Source of the DNA: SIG480 sp045595365
Lineage (GTDB): Bacteria > Bacillota > Clostridia > Oscillospirales > JAAYXM01
Assembly: GCA_045595365.1 (NCBI GenBank)
Contig: JAZOAI010000008.1
Coordinates: 1-19,918, forward strand
Direction: 5' to 3'
Length of the DNA stretch: 19,918 bases
Part shown: positions 7,070 through 13,714 of the stretch, in pieces
Layout of the letters: each line of letters starts with the position of its first letter
How positions within the stretch are numbered: position 1 is the first letter of the stretch
Program-made: the position numbers and the translations under genes
The notes under the pieces: model-generated
What the model was told of the DNA's origin: nothing
The model's input: the letters and a program-made list of their open reading frames with translations, nothing else
Database searches by the model: none

Positions 7070-7680
7070 AAAAAGTACTGAAATTTCTCAAAAAAAGTGT
7101 TCTCCAACAAAATCCGGTTTTGCTTCTCTTTGCAGGAGTCACCCCTCTTCTTGCCTCATCGGTAGGAATAATTGAAGGAGCTTATATGGGATGTGCGGCG
7201 CTCATCACTCTTGTTGTCTCCTGTATGCTTTTTTGGGTTTTAAAGAAAATAATCCCTGAAAAAATCCGCGATATTGTATATCTCCTTTCGGTTGCTTGCG
7301 TTGTCACAATTCTTGAAATTCTGACCCAAGCGTTTTTCCCGGAGATACGCGAAAATCTCGGAATATATCTGCCGCTTCTCACAGTCAGCGGAATCGTTCT
7401 CCCTTATGCGGAAAAGTTCTCTTCATCTGAGCAGAGCTTCGGCAGCTGCACAATGGGTGGCCTTTCGTACGGCATAGGATACCTTGCAGTATGCTTGGTT
7501 ATGTCCTTTGTGCGAGAACTTTTTGGAGCAGGGAAGCTTCTGGGATTTGAGATTTTCCCTGAGAGATTCGCGATGTCTCAGCTTCGGAGCCCCGTAGGCG
7601 GCTTTATCCTTTTGGGAGTTCTTATTGCGATATTCACAAAGTATTTCGGAAAAAAAGAGAAAGAGGAGGAGAGTAAGTGA
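7066..7680 (+). CDS. rnfE: RnfE-like membrane subunit lacking the Fe-S cysteines
   Basis: RnfE (RsxE/NqrD family) pairs with RnfA in the membrane. The 204-residue protein has about six membrane segments and aligns along its length with the family, for example LGIYLPLLTVSGIVLPYAEKF against the usual LGIFIPLIVTNC... segment. In known family members two cysteines, in GLCPxLAV and TNC, ligate with RnfA a cluster at the membrane centre. Here these positions read AGVTPLLAS (24-32; Thr in place of Cys) and TVSG (Gly in place of Cys). The remaining cysteines (43, 53, 78, 127, 143) are at other positions. The gene starts with ATGA overlapping the rnfG stop by 4 bases and is intact, so loss of function by decay is not evident. 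Confidence 0.88.
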   Translation: MKKVLKFLKKSVLQQNPVLLLFAGVTPLLASSVGIIEGAYMGCAALITLVVSCMLFWVLKKIIPEKIRDIVYLLSVACVVTILEILTQAFFPEIRENLGIYLPLLTVSGIVLPYAEKFSSSEQSFGSCTMGGLSYGIGYLAVCLVMSFVRELFGAGKLLGFEIFPERFAMSQLRSPVGGFILLGVLIAIFTKYFGKKEKEEESK

Positions 7681-8240
7681 GTATATTCAGAATAATTCTC
7701 ATAAGCCTTGCCTCTGTCTTGGCAAAAAACCTTGTTTTTACAAACTATCTCGGGTTAGAGCCGTTTTTTGACGGGACCAAAACCCGCAAAGAGGCATTTG
7801 CCGATGCTCTCTCAATAATCGTTTCTGTCACGGCTTGCAGCTTCGTCACCAGCCTTTTTGACGCTCTCATTCTCCGCCCGCTTTCAATAGAATATATGAA
7901 AACCGTAGTATTCGTTCTCATAATAGCTGTGATGTGGCGCGTTTTCGGAGCGTTTAAAACCCGAATCCGAGTTCCTTCGCCATATGTGTTTTTAAGCACA
8001 GCTGTTCTCGGAACCGCGCTTATTATATCCTCAAACAGCTTGAATCCCATTGAGGCAATCGTTTACGGCGCGGCGGCGGGCGCAGGGTTTATGCTTTCGT
8101 CATTCCTGTTTGCTGAAATCAAGCGGCATCTTGAATATGCAGAAACACCGAAGTTTCTAAAAGGGCTTCCCATGCTTCTTATTACCGCAGGGCTTATAGC
8201 TCTTGTGTTTACGGGATTTCACGGGATGAAGTTCATATAA
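7677..8240 (+). CDS. rnfA: RnfA-like membrane subunit lacking the Fe-S cysteines
   Basis: RnfA (RsxA/NqrE family) is the inverted-topology partner of RnfE. The 187-residue sequence has about six membrane segments and ends with the family-like LLITAGLIALVFTGFHG. The two conserved cysteines are absent: the GLCPF motif is GLEPFF (Glu in place of Cys), and the TTNCAVLG motif is LSTAVLG (Thr in place of Cys). Only one cysteine is left, in VTACSF (Cys54). The GTG start at 7677 overlaps the rnfE stop (GTGA), with GAGGAG 5 bases before it, so the gene is translationally coupled to rnfE. Confidence 0.88.
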   Translation: MSIFRIILISLASVLAKNLVFTNYLGLEPFFDGTKTRKEAFADALSIIVSVTACSFVTSLFDALILRPLSIEYMKTVVFVLIIAVMWRVFGAFKTRIRVPSPYVFLSTAVLGTALIISSNSLNPIEAIVYGAAAGAGFMLSSFLFAEIKRHLEYAETPKFLKGLPMLLITAGLIALVFTGFHGMKFI

Positions 8241-8256
8241 AGGGCGGTGGCGAAAA

Positions 8257-8967
8257 ATGGATTTTTTATTTAATATTCTCATGGCGTTGGGAACAATGAT
8301 TGTTCTCGGCGCGTTGACAGGAATCTGCTGCGGATTTTTCTCACCGCGTCCTGAGGAGGAGAGAGCTTCTGCCACAGCTTCTGAAAAAGCTTCCGAATTT
8401 CGCGCATTCGTAAAATGCGCGGGTGGAAACAACTCTGAGCGCAGATATACGTTTTCTGATTCGCAGGATTGCGCGGCGGCCGATATGCTTTATGGCGGGA
8501 TGACGGAATGCCGCCATTCCTGCCTCGGGCTTGGGTCGTGCGTAAGCTTTTGTAAAAATCATGCAATTTCTATAAAGAGCGGAGTTGCAGTTGTTGAACC
8601 GTCATTATGTGACGGTTGCGGAGAATGCATTGATGTCTGCCCGAGAGCTGTTATAGAGCTCGTTCCGAAAAAAGCCGAGATAATGGTCGCCTGCACAAGC
8701 ACGGAAAAGGGCTTTGAGCTTGACAAAATCTGTGACGTAGGATGCATAGGATGCACATTGTGCGTCAATACTTGTCAATATGATGCGATAAAAATCAAGG
8801 ATAACGTAGCAGTTATAGATTACGAAAGCTGCACCGACTGCGGCGCGTGCGCCGAGGCTTGCCCGCGAGGGATTATATCTGCTCCGCCAAAGGAAGAAGA
8901 GCCGGAAGAGTTTGATGAAAACGAGTATTTTGAAATCTCTGAAGCTCTGGAGGAGTCGGAGAAATAA
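8257..8967 (+). CDS. rnfB: RnfB-like polyferredoxin without the N-terminal Fe-S domain
   Basis: RnfB is the ferredoxin-side iron-sulfur subunit anchored by one N-terminal membrane helix (about 5-27). The 236-residue protein keeps YTFSDSQDCAAADMLYGG (64-81) and four cysteine clusters: Cys85/89/95/99, Cys118/121/124/128, Cys163/166/169/173 and Cys192/195/198/202. The segment normally placed between helix and ferredoxin part, with the CGxCGYxxC cluster of about 50 residues, is missing; only about 25 residues of Glu/Ala/Ser-rich linker remain (30-53). In the first cluster the usual CP after the fourth cysteine is CK. The C-terminus is an acidic tail. It starts 16 bases after rnfA. Placing rnfB last follows the common rnfCDGEAB order. 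Confidence 0.9.
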   Translation: MDFLFNILMALGTMIVLGALTGICCGFFSPRPEEERASATASEKASEFRAFVKCAGGNNSERRYTFSDSQDCAAADMLYGGMTECRHSCLGLGSCVSFCKNHAISIKSGVAVVEPSLCDGCGECIDVCPRAVIELVPKKAEIMVACTSTEKGFELDKICDVGCIGCTLCVNTCQYDAIKIKDNVAVIDYESCTDCGACAEACPRGIISAPPKEEEPEEFDENEYFEISEALEESEK

Positions 8968-8984
8968 GAGGAGGAATTGCTTTT

Positions 8985-10025
8985 ATGAAAAGGTCAGGAA
9001 GGTACAGAGGCTCTCGCCGGGGTGGCGGAGTTATAATACCTGTGCTGGTTGTCCTGTGTCTTATTGCGGCAGGCGCGCTTTATGTTATAAACAACAATAT
9101 GACCTTTACGCGGGAGGGTTCGTTCTTTTTGCCGGAGAGAAGTCAGAAAGAGCCTGAGAAGGTAGAAGCAAACCTCATAATAGACTCCGGTGAAGAAGAA
9201 ATAGAAACAAATGTAAACCTCAACGAAGAGCTTCCTTCGCAGAGCGAGGTTTCGGAAAAAACAAAAGCGATGTTTGTTCCGATAGGCAGTGTTAAAAACA
9301 TAGAACTTTTTATGGCAGAGCTTGACTCAGCAGCGCAGAAGGGTATAGAAACACTCGTGCTCGAGGTTAAGGCTGAAGACGGCGCACTTGCTTTTTCTAC
9401 GGCAACAAAAATCGGGCAAAGCACGCTCCTTTCGGGGGATGATGGGATTTTCACCGAGAATTTAAAACTCGCCCGTGATCGCGGGTACAGAATCGCATTT
9501 TATCTTTCGTGCTTTAAGGACAACGAAGCGGCAAGACGGAATCAGGAGTATTCGGCAAGAACGGAAAACAAGATTATCTGGCTTGACGGAGAAAATGTCC
9601 GCTGGCTTTCGGCATATTCTGAAAATGCACGCGGATATGTAACTGCGCTGATGGAAGAGCTTCGCGCTTTTTCTCCCGATGAATTTATCCTCTCAAATAT
9701 TTCATTCCCGGTATATGGAAAAACAGAGCTTATCTCGTATCCTGACGGCGGAAAGGGCAAGTCGGAAATTCTCAGAGGATTCATCGAGGAGGCGCGTTCT
9801 GCAGCAGGAGATGTTCCTCTCTCGGCAGTATATGAAAACTATTCTGGGGGCTATCTCGAAAAAAGCGGGCAGAAAGCTGAGGACTTCACTGTTTTTGACA
9901 AGCTTTATATAAGTCGTGAGGGTGGAAAGCTGAGTTCTCCGATTTCCGATGCAGGGATTCAACACGACAGAATTATTCCGATCCAGAGCGACATATCGGA
10001 TGACGATTTTCTTATAAAAGAATGA
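8985..10025 (+). CDS. Membrane-anchored DUF4015-like putative glycoside hydrolase
   Basis: The 346-residue protein has a basic N-terminus (RGSRRGGG), one membrane helix (about 15-36), an acidic linker to about 90, then a domain that resembles the DUF4015 TIM-barrel family of putative glycoside hydrolases. Supporting stretches are IETLVLEVKAEDGALAF (121-137, where the family has V-I-D-V-K-D), RGYRIAFYLSCFKD (166-179), IIWLDGENVRWLSAYSENAR (197-216) and the barrel strand DEFILSNISFP (232-242). The Asp of the usual LDYIRFP strand is replaced by Asn here, so catalytic activity is uncertain. It would sit outside the membrane. It follows rnfB by 17 bases with a GAGGAGG ribosome binding site, with no terminator in between, so it is probably the last gene of the rnf operon. 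The substrate is unknown. Confidence 0.65.
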   Translation: MKRSGRYRGSRRGGGVIIPVLVVLCLIAAGALYVINNNMTFTREGSFFLPERSQKEPEKVEANLIIDSGEEEIETNVNLNEELPSQSEVSEKTKAMFVPIGSVKNIELFMAELDSAAQKGIETLVLEVKAEDGALAFSTATKIGQSTLLSGDDGIFTENLKLARDRGYRIAFYLSCFKDNEAARRNQEYSARTENKIIWLDGENVRWLSAYSENARGYVTALMEELRAFSPDEFILSNISFPVYGKTELISYPDGGKGKSEILRGFIEEARSAAGDVPLSAVYENYSGGYLEKSGQKAEDFTVFDKLYISREGGKLSSPISDAGIQHDRIIPIQSDISDDDFLIKE

Positions 10026-10029
10026 AGAA

Positions 10030-10059
10030 AAGAAGCTGAGAGAAAACTCTCAGCTTCTT
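10030..10059. terminator. Bidirectional terminator between convergent genes
   Basis: A perfect 13-bp stem (AAGAAGCTGAGAG, 10030-10042) pairs with 10047-10059 around an AAAA loop. The stop codon of the deacetylase (10050-10052) lies inside the 3' arm. On the minus strand the stem is followed by TTTTC; on the plus strand the tail is only AT-rich. Confidence 0.8.
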
Positions 10060-10910
10060 AATTTATCAGCTTTTTCAAGTATTTTCAAAATGTTTCTGCC
10101 GTGGGCCCTGTTATAGCGGCGAATGTCAAAAAGCTCTTTTGGGTCTCCGCTTAAAACATTGATTTTTTCATATGTTCCAAGCGTCGCCGAAAAACCTTCC
10201 TCAGTTATAAGGTTGCGCAGTGTTTCGTTAGTCCCGCCGAATGGATAAGTGAAGCAAATCGGAGAAGCGCCGAGCTTTTCGGTGAGAAGCTTCTGCGAAC
10301 TCAGAATATCATCGTGCATGACCGTTATGTAGTGGGAGTCCGCTTCTCCGTTTATTTTCAGGCAACCGTGCCTATCTGTAAGCGAGTGCATATTGTATGA
10401 ATGATTCTGGAATTCGCAAAGGCCTGATGCCTGCATTTCGGAAATCTCGTTCCAGGCGAGGTGTGCATAGTTTATATGCTTGTCAATGCCGGGGGTTGAA
10501 TAACGCTCGGTATACGCGCCGACTACGGAAAAAACGCCCTTCATATTGTATTTTTTGAGAAGCGGAAAGACATTCTGATAATCTGTCCGGTATCCGTCGT
10601 CAAAGGTCAGCATAACAACCTTTTCCGGAAGAGACCGCGCGCCGTTGCAAAAATCAACAAGGTCACTTATCGTCACGGTTTCATACCCCAAATCAGACAA
10701 AAGCCTGAGGTCAGCTTCAAGCTCTTTAGGCGAAACTACGTACTTCCCCAGCTTTTTTGGAGAATCCAGAACCTGATGATACATAAAAACAGGAAGAACA
10801 ACCTCGTTTTCAGACGATGTCGTTTCAGAAATCCTGACAGGGAAGAAAATATGCAAAAGGACAAGCGAAAATGCGATAAGAACAAAAACTATATAGCGCG
10901 CGTATTTCAT
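10050..10910 (-). CDS. Membrane-anchored polysaccharide deacetylase (NodB domain)
   Basis: The 286-residue protein begins with an uncleaved or cleaved signal segment (about 4-24) and carries a CE4/NodB catalytic domain that removes acetyl groups from an extracellular polymer, probably peptidoglycan or another surface glycan. Motif 1 is TFDDG (102-106; Asp104 and Asp105), motif 2 is HSYNMH (His170 and His175, metal ligands) and motif 3 is TYPFGG (221-226). The start has GAGGTGG 5 bases upstream. It is a single-gene unit divergent from the malic enzyme gene and convergent with the DUF4015-like gene. The exact polymer cannot be read from the sequence. Cytoplasmic and sporulation paralogues exist, so a role in the spore or cell wall is possible. 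Confidence 0.9.
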   Translation of the reverse strand: MKYARYIVFVLIAFSLVLLHIFFPVRISETTSSENEVVLPVFMYHQVLDSPKKLGKYVVSPKELEADLRLLSDLGYETVTISDLVDFCNGARSLPEKVVMLTFDDGYRTDYQNVFPLLKKYNMKGVFSVVGAYTERYSTPGIDKHINYAHLAWNEISEMQASGLCEFQNHSYNMHSLTDRHGCLKINGEADSHYITVMHDDILSSQKLLTEKLGASPICFTYPFGGTNETLRNLITEEGFSATLGTYEKINVLSGDPKELFDIRRYNRAHGRNILKILEKADKLRS

Positions 10911-10985
10911 ATGTCCACCTCGAGAATATTTGTCATATGAAAATATATTTCGGGCAGAATAATATTATGCGAAAAAATGTGATTC

Positions 10986-11003
10986 TGTCAACTTTATTTG
11001 ACA
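10986..11003. repeat. Inverted repeat upstream of the malic enzyme promoter
   Basis: TGTCAA (10986-10991) and TTGACA (10998-11003) form a perfect 6-bp inverted repeat with a 6-base spacer, 8 bases before the -35 box. It could be a regulator site; no known operator was matched with confidence. Confidence 0.35.
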
Positions 11004-11011
11004 AATTGATA

Positions 11012-11040
11012 TTGCAAAATTATGGCAGAAATAGTATAAT
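11012..11040 (+). promoter_or_regulatory. Promoter of the malic enzyme gene
   Basis: TTGCAA (11012-11017), a 17-base spacer and a consensus TATAAT (11035-11040) lie 52 bases before the chosen start. The perfect -10 box fits a well-expressed gene. Confidence 0.75.
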
Positions 11041-11092
11041 TACAGAGAAGAAGAACGTGAGCAGTTTAATGTATGGAAGGATGAAAATAACT

Positions 11093-12265
11093 ATGGATTA
11101 CAAAAAGCAAGCTCTTATTTCACATGAGGAGTGGCAAGGCAAAATTGAAGTCATCGCCCGCTGCCCGGTTGAAACGAAGGACGACCTCTCCGTTGCATAT
11201 ACTCCCGGTGTTGCAGAGCCGTGTCTTAAAATAAGCGAGGATGTTGACCTCAGCTATAAGTACACCCGCCGCGGTAACCTCGTTGCCGTTATTACTGACG
11301 GAACAGCAGTTCTCGGCCTTGGCGACATCGGCCCGGAAGCCGGTATGCCTGTTATGGAAGGAAAGTGCGTTCTTTTCAAGGCATTTGGCAATGTTGACGC
11401 ATTTCCGCTTTGTGTTCGCTCAAAGGATGTTGATGAAATCGTAAAAACGGTTTCTCTCCTCGCTGGAAGCTTTGGAGGAATCAATCTTGAGGATATTTCT
11501 GCTCCCCGCTGCTTTGAGATTGAACGCCGCTTAAAGGAAGTTTGCGACATTCCGATTTTCCACGACGACCAGCACGGCACGGCTGTTGTTTCGGCTGCCG
11601 CGATGATCGGCGCATGCCGCCTCACAAAGAGAAACATCGGCGACCTTAAGGCTGTCGTCTCGGGTGCCGGCGCTGCAGCGATTGCAGTTACGCGCCTTCT
11701 CATGGCACTCGGCCTCCGAGAGGTTATTTTATGCGACCGTAAGGGCGCGATTTACGAAGGCCGTGAAGGGCTTAATTCAGAAAAAGAAGCTATGGCTAAG
11801 ATTACAAACAAAAATAAATTTGCAGGCTCGCTTGCTGATGCTATGGTAGGTGCAGACGTCGTTTTCGGTCTCTCGGGCCCCGGCATAATCAGCCAGGATA
11901 TGGTTCGCTCAATGAATAAGGACCCGATGGTCTTTGTTATGAGCAACCCCACCCCGGAAATTTTCCCGGATGAAGCGATTGCCGCAGGCGCTGCGGTTGT
12001 GGGAACCGGGCGTTCTGACTTCCCGAATCAGATTAACAACCTCCTTGCGTTCCCGGGTATTTTCAGGGGCGCTCTCGATGTCCGCGCAAGCGACATCAAC
12101 GACGAGATGAAGGTTGCGGCAGCTTATGCTATTGCAAACCTCATTGATGAGAGTGACCTTCGCCCTGACCGCATTATTGTCGAGCCGACAAACCCCGCCG
12201 TTGCTCCGGCTGTCGCCGCCGCCGTTGCAGAGGCCGCAAGAAAAACAGGCGTTGCAAGAATCTGA
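11093..12265 (+). CDS. Malic enzyme (oxaloacetate-decarboxylating malate dehydrogenase)
   Basis: The enzyme oxidises and decarboxylates L-malate to pyruvate with NAD(P). Using ATG 11093 the product has 390 residues and begins MDYKKQALISHEEWQGKIEV, the normal start of short bacterial malic enzymes. The open frame extends further upstream to 10937, but that part would cover the promoter. Motifs are VAYTPGVAEPC (35-44, catalytic Tyr37), TDGTAVLGLGDIGPEAG (68-84), MEGKCVLFK (88-96, catalytic Lys91), NLEDISAP (131-138), IFHDDQHGTA (155-164, metal ligands) and the nucleotide-binding SGAGAAAIAV (190-199). The sequence uses many C-ending codons, suggesting high expression. Cofactor choice, NAD or NADP, cannot be settled by eye. 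It is a single-gene unit with its own promoter and terminator. Confidence 0.95.
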   Translation: MDYKKQALISHEEWQGKIEVIARCPVETKDDLSVAYTPGVAEPCLKISEDVDLSYKYTRRGNLVAVITDGTAVLGLGDIGPEAGMPVMEGKCVLFKAFGNVDAFPLCVRSKDVDEIVKTVSLLAGSFGGINLEDISAPRCFEIERRLKEVCDIPIFHDDQHGTAVVSAAAMIGACRLTKRNIGDLKAVVSGAGAAAIAVTRLLMALGLREVILCDRKGAIYEGREGLNSEKEAMAKITNKNKFAGSLADAMVGADVVFGLSGPGIISQDMVRSMNKDPMVFVMSNPTPEIFPDEAIAAGAAVVGTGRSDFPNQINNLLAFPGIFRGALDVRASDINDEMKVAAAYAIANLIDESDLRPDRIIVEPTNPAVAPAVAAAVAEAARKTGVARI

Positions 12266-12277
12266 CAATCGTAAAAC

Positions 12278-12318
12278 AAAAAACATCTCTCTTTCACGGC
12301 GAAAGAGAGATGTTTTTT
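12278..12318. terminator. Bidirectional terminator after malic enzyme and SDR genes
   Basis: A perfect 18-bp stem pairs 12278-12295 with 12301-12318 around the loop ACGGC; the GC-containing core is ACATCTCTCTTTC. The outer arms are A- and T-runs, so it works in both directions for the convergent genes. Confidence 0.9.
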
Positions 12319-12328
12319 TACTGTGAAA

Positions 12329-13045
12329 TCATAATCCGAAGCCGCCACCGACGGAGAGCGTTTCGCCGGTGATGAAATCCGCTTCTGCGAAGAAAAGCGC
12401 GGCATCCGCGACATCCTGGGGTGTTCCGATTCTTCCGAGCGGGGTTTCTTCGCACAGAGCTTTGAGGTCTTCGCGCGAGAGGTTTGAGTTCATATCTGTT
12501 TCAATCACCCCCGGGGCAATGCAGTTCACGCAGATGCCTGACGGGCCAAGCTCCTTCGCAAGAGCGCGCGTAAACCCGATTACACCTGCTTTTGATGCAG
12601 AATAGTGAGTTTCACATGACGCGCCGCAAAGCCCCCAGACAGAGGATATGTTTATGATTTTCCCCGACTGCTTGCGGATCATAGCCTTTGAAGCGAGCTT
12701 TGAACAGAGAAAGACTGACTTGAGGTTTGTGTCGAGCATTCTGTCCCAATCGGAAGAGGATATGTCGGAAAGAAGTGCAAACTCCGCTATGCCGGCATTG
12801 TTTATGAGAATATCAACATCCCCGACAGCTTCAAACATCTCGGAGATGTTCTTCTCGTCAGCAACGTTGCAGAAAACCGGCGTTAGCAAAAAGCCTTCTC
12901 TCGAAAGCTCTTCAGAGAGTTTCGGGAGAGTGTCTGAGGTTTTGTTGTAGGTGGCAAAAACGCGGTATCCCCGCCGCGCGAAGTTCTCGGCAACGCAATA
13001 GCCGATTCCACGCGATGCGCCGGTGACAAGAACAGTTTTTTTCAT
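12329..13045 (-). CDS. SDR-family reductase, YmfI/FabG-like
   Basis: This 238-residue protein is a classical short-chain dehydrogenase: the NAD(P)-binding TGASRGIG (8-15), NNAG (82-85), catalytic Asn107, Ser135, Tyr148 and Lys152 (YSASK), and GETLSVGGGF at the end. It resembles 3-oxoacyl-ACP reductase FabG, but the stretch around the active site, SSVWGLCGASCETHYS, closely resembles the SSIWGETGASCE pattern I recall for YmfI, which reduces the 5-aminopentanone group on elongation factor P in Bacillus. I consider YmfI-like somewhat more likely than a fatty-acid enzyme, without proof. I choose ATG 13045 (AAGGA 10 bases upstream) over the in-frame GTG at 13054. It follows the lipoprotein gene by about 21 bases on the same strand. 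Confidence 0.85.
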   Translation of the reverse strand: MKKTVLVTGASRGIGYCVAENFARRGYRVFATYNKTSDTLPKLSEELSREGFLLTPVFCNVADEKNISEMFEAVGDVDILINNAGIAEFALLSDISSSDWDRMLDTNLKSVFLCSKLASKAMIRKQSGKIINISSVWGLCGASCETHYSASKAGVIGFTRALAKELGPSGICVNCIAPGVIETDMNSNLSREDLKALCEETPLGRIGTPQDVADAALFFAEADFITGETLSVGGGFGL

Positions 13046-13066
13046 ATAAGACACATCCTTTTTCTC

Positions 13067-13573
13067 TTACACCATAAGGCCGCGAACCACGTTCCGGAAA
13101 TCTGAAAGAGTGCTTGAGCGTATACCGGGGAGAAGTGTGAGCGTTGCGGTATATGTGTTGTCGCTTGCATCATAAAAGACCTTTGTGACCGTGTTTTCCT
13201 TGCAGGAAAACTCCGCGACAAGGCAGGGGATGTCGTTTATAATTTCCTTCTCAAAATAAGATATTGAAACCTCGCTGTATCCTTCTTTTTTCATCTGAGA
13301 AGTAAATTCAGCACGGTTTAAGTCAGATACGTCGCTTTTCTTCTCGGTTCTCTGAATTGTGACATTCGAGCCTGTCTCCTCATCCATAATCACAAAGTCA
13401 ATCTCAGAGCCGAGAGAGGTGGGGGTGTATTTTTCGGGATAGCTTACGCAATAGCCGTTATCGGAATAATAGGTGGCCATAGTTTTTGATTTGTTGCTTG
13501 TGTCATCGCCACAGCCTGCAAGGCAGAGACATAAGAGGCAAAGCGCGAGTATGCCGGAAAGTGACCTTTTCAT
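13067..13573 (-). CDS. Lipoprotein of unknown function
   Basis: The 168-residue product has a lipoprotein signal peptide: a basic MKRS, a hydrophobic core and a lipobox LAGC with the lipidated Cys at 21. A short charged linker follows, then one small domain of about 130 residues rich in beta-like stretches (YCVSYPEKYTPTS, IDFVIMDEETGSNVTIQ, YTATLTLLPG). The general pattern, a 'state your curve' of YP-x-W/Y-like strand followed by error-like SxVTIQRT and DIPCLVAEF segments, resembles PsbP-like or DUF1795-type domains, but I am not sure. The ribosome binding site GGAGG lies 9 bases before ATG 13573. It is probably transcribed with the SDR gene from the promoter at 13607-13635. The function is unknown. 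Confidence 0.8.
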   Translation of the reverse strand: MKRSLSGILALCLLCLCLAGCGDDTSNKSKTMATYYSDNGYCVSYPEKYTPTSLGSEIDFVIMDEETGSNVTIQRTEKKSDVSDLNRAEFTSQMKKEGYSEVSISYFEKEIINDIPCLVAEFSCKENTVTKVFYDASDNTYTATLTLLPGIRSSTLSDFRNVVRGLMV

Positions 13574-13606
13574 AGTTATATTCCTCCGAAAATGTTATAC
13601 AAAAGT

Positions 13607-13635
13607 ATTTTAACAGAAATCAAATAAGAAAACAA
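13607..13635 (-). promoter_or_regulatory. Promoter of the lipoprotein-SDR unit
   Basis: On the minus strand TTGTTT (13635-13630), a 17-base spacer and TAAAAT (13612-13607). An alternative TTGATT with TATAAC at 18-base spacing overlaps it, so the exact start site is uncertain. Confidence 0.55.
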
Positions 13636-13654
13636 TATAAAGGAAGAAAATTCC

Positions 13655-13698
13655 ATTAAAAAGAAGCAGGGCAAGGTTTATATAACCCTGTCCTGCTT
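13655..13698 (-). terminator. Terminator of the ECF S component gene
   Basis: The arms 13664-13678 and 13684-13698 form a 15-bp stem (with G-T pairs) around a TATAT loop. On the minus strand it is followed by CTTTTTAA (13662-13655), placing it just after the S-component stop codon at 13715. Confidence 0.85.
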
Positions 13699-13714
13699 AA
13701 GATGTGTCAGGCTA

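Noticed and set aside
8257..8967. Call as a free polyferredoxin rather than RnfB
   Set aside because: The N-terminal membrane helix, the DCAAADMLYGG motif and the place in the rnf operon fit RnfB better despite the missing domain.
10937..11092. Upstream in-frame extension of the malic enzyme (52 residues)
   Set aside because: It would span a consensus promoter and inverted repeat, has no ribosome binding site, and the family start MDYKKQ begins at 11093.
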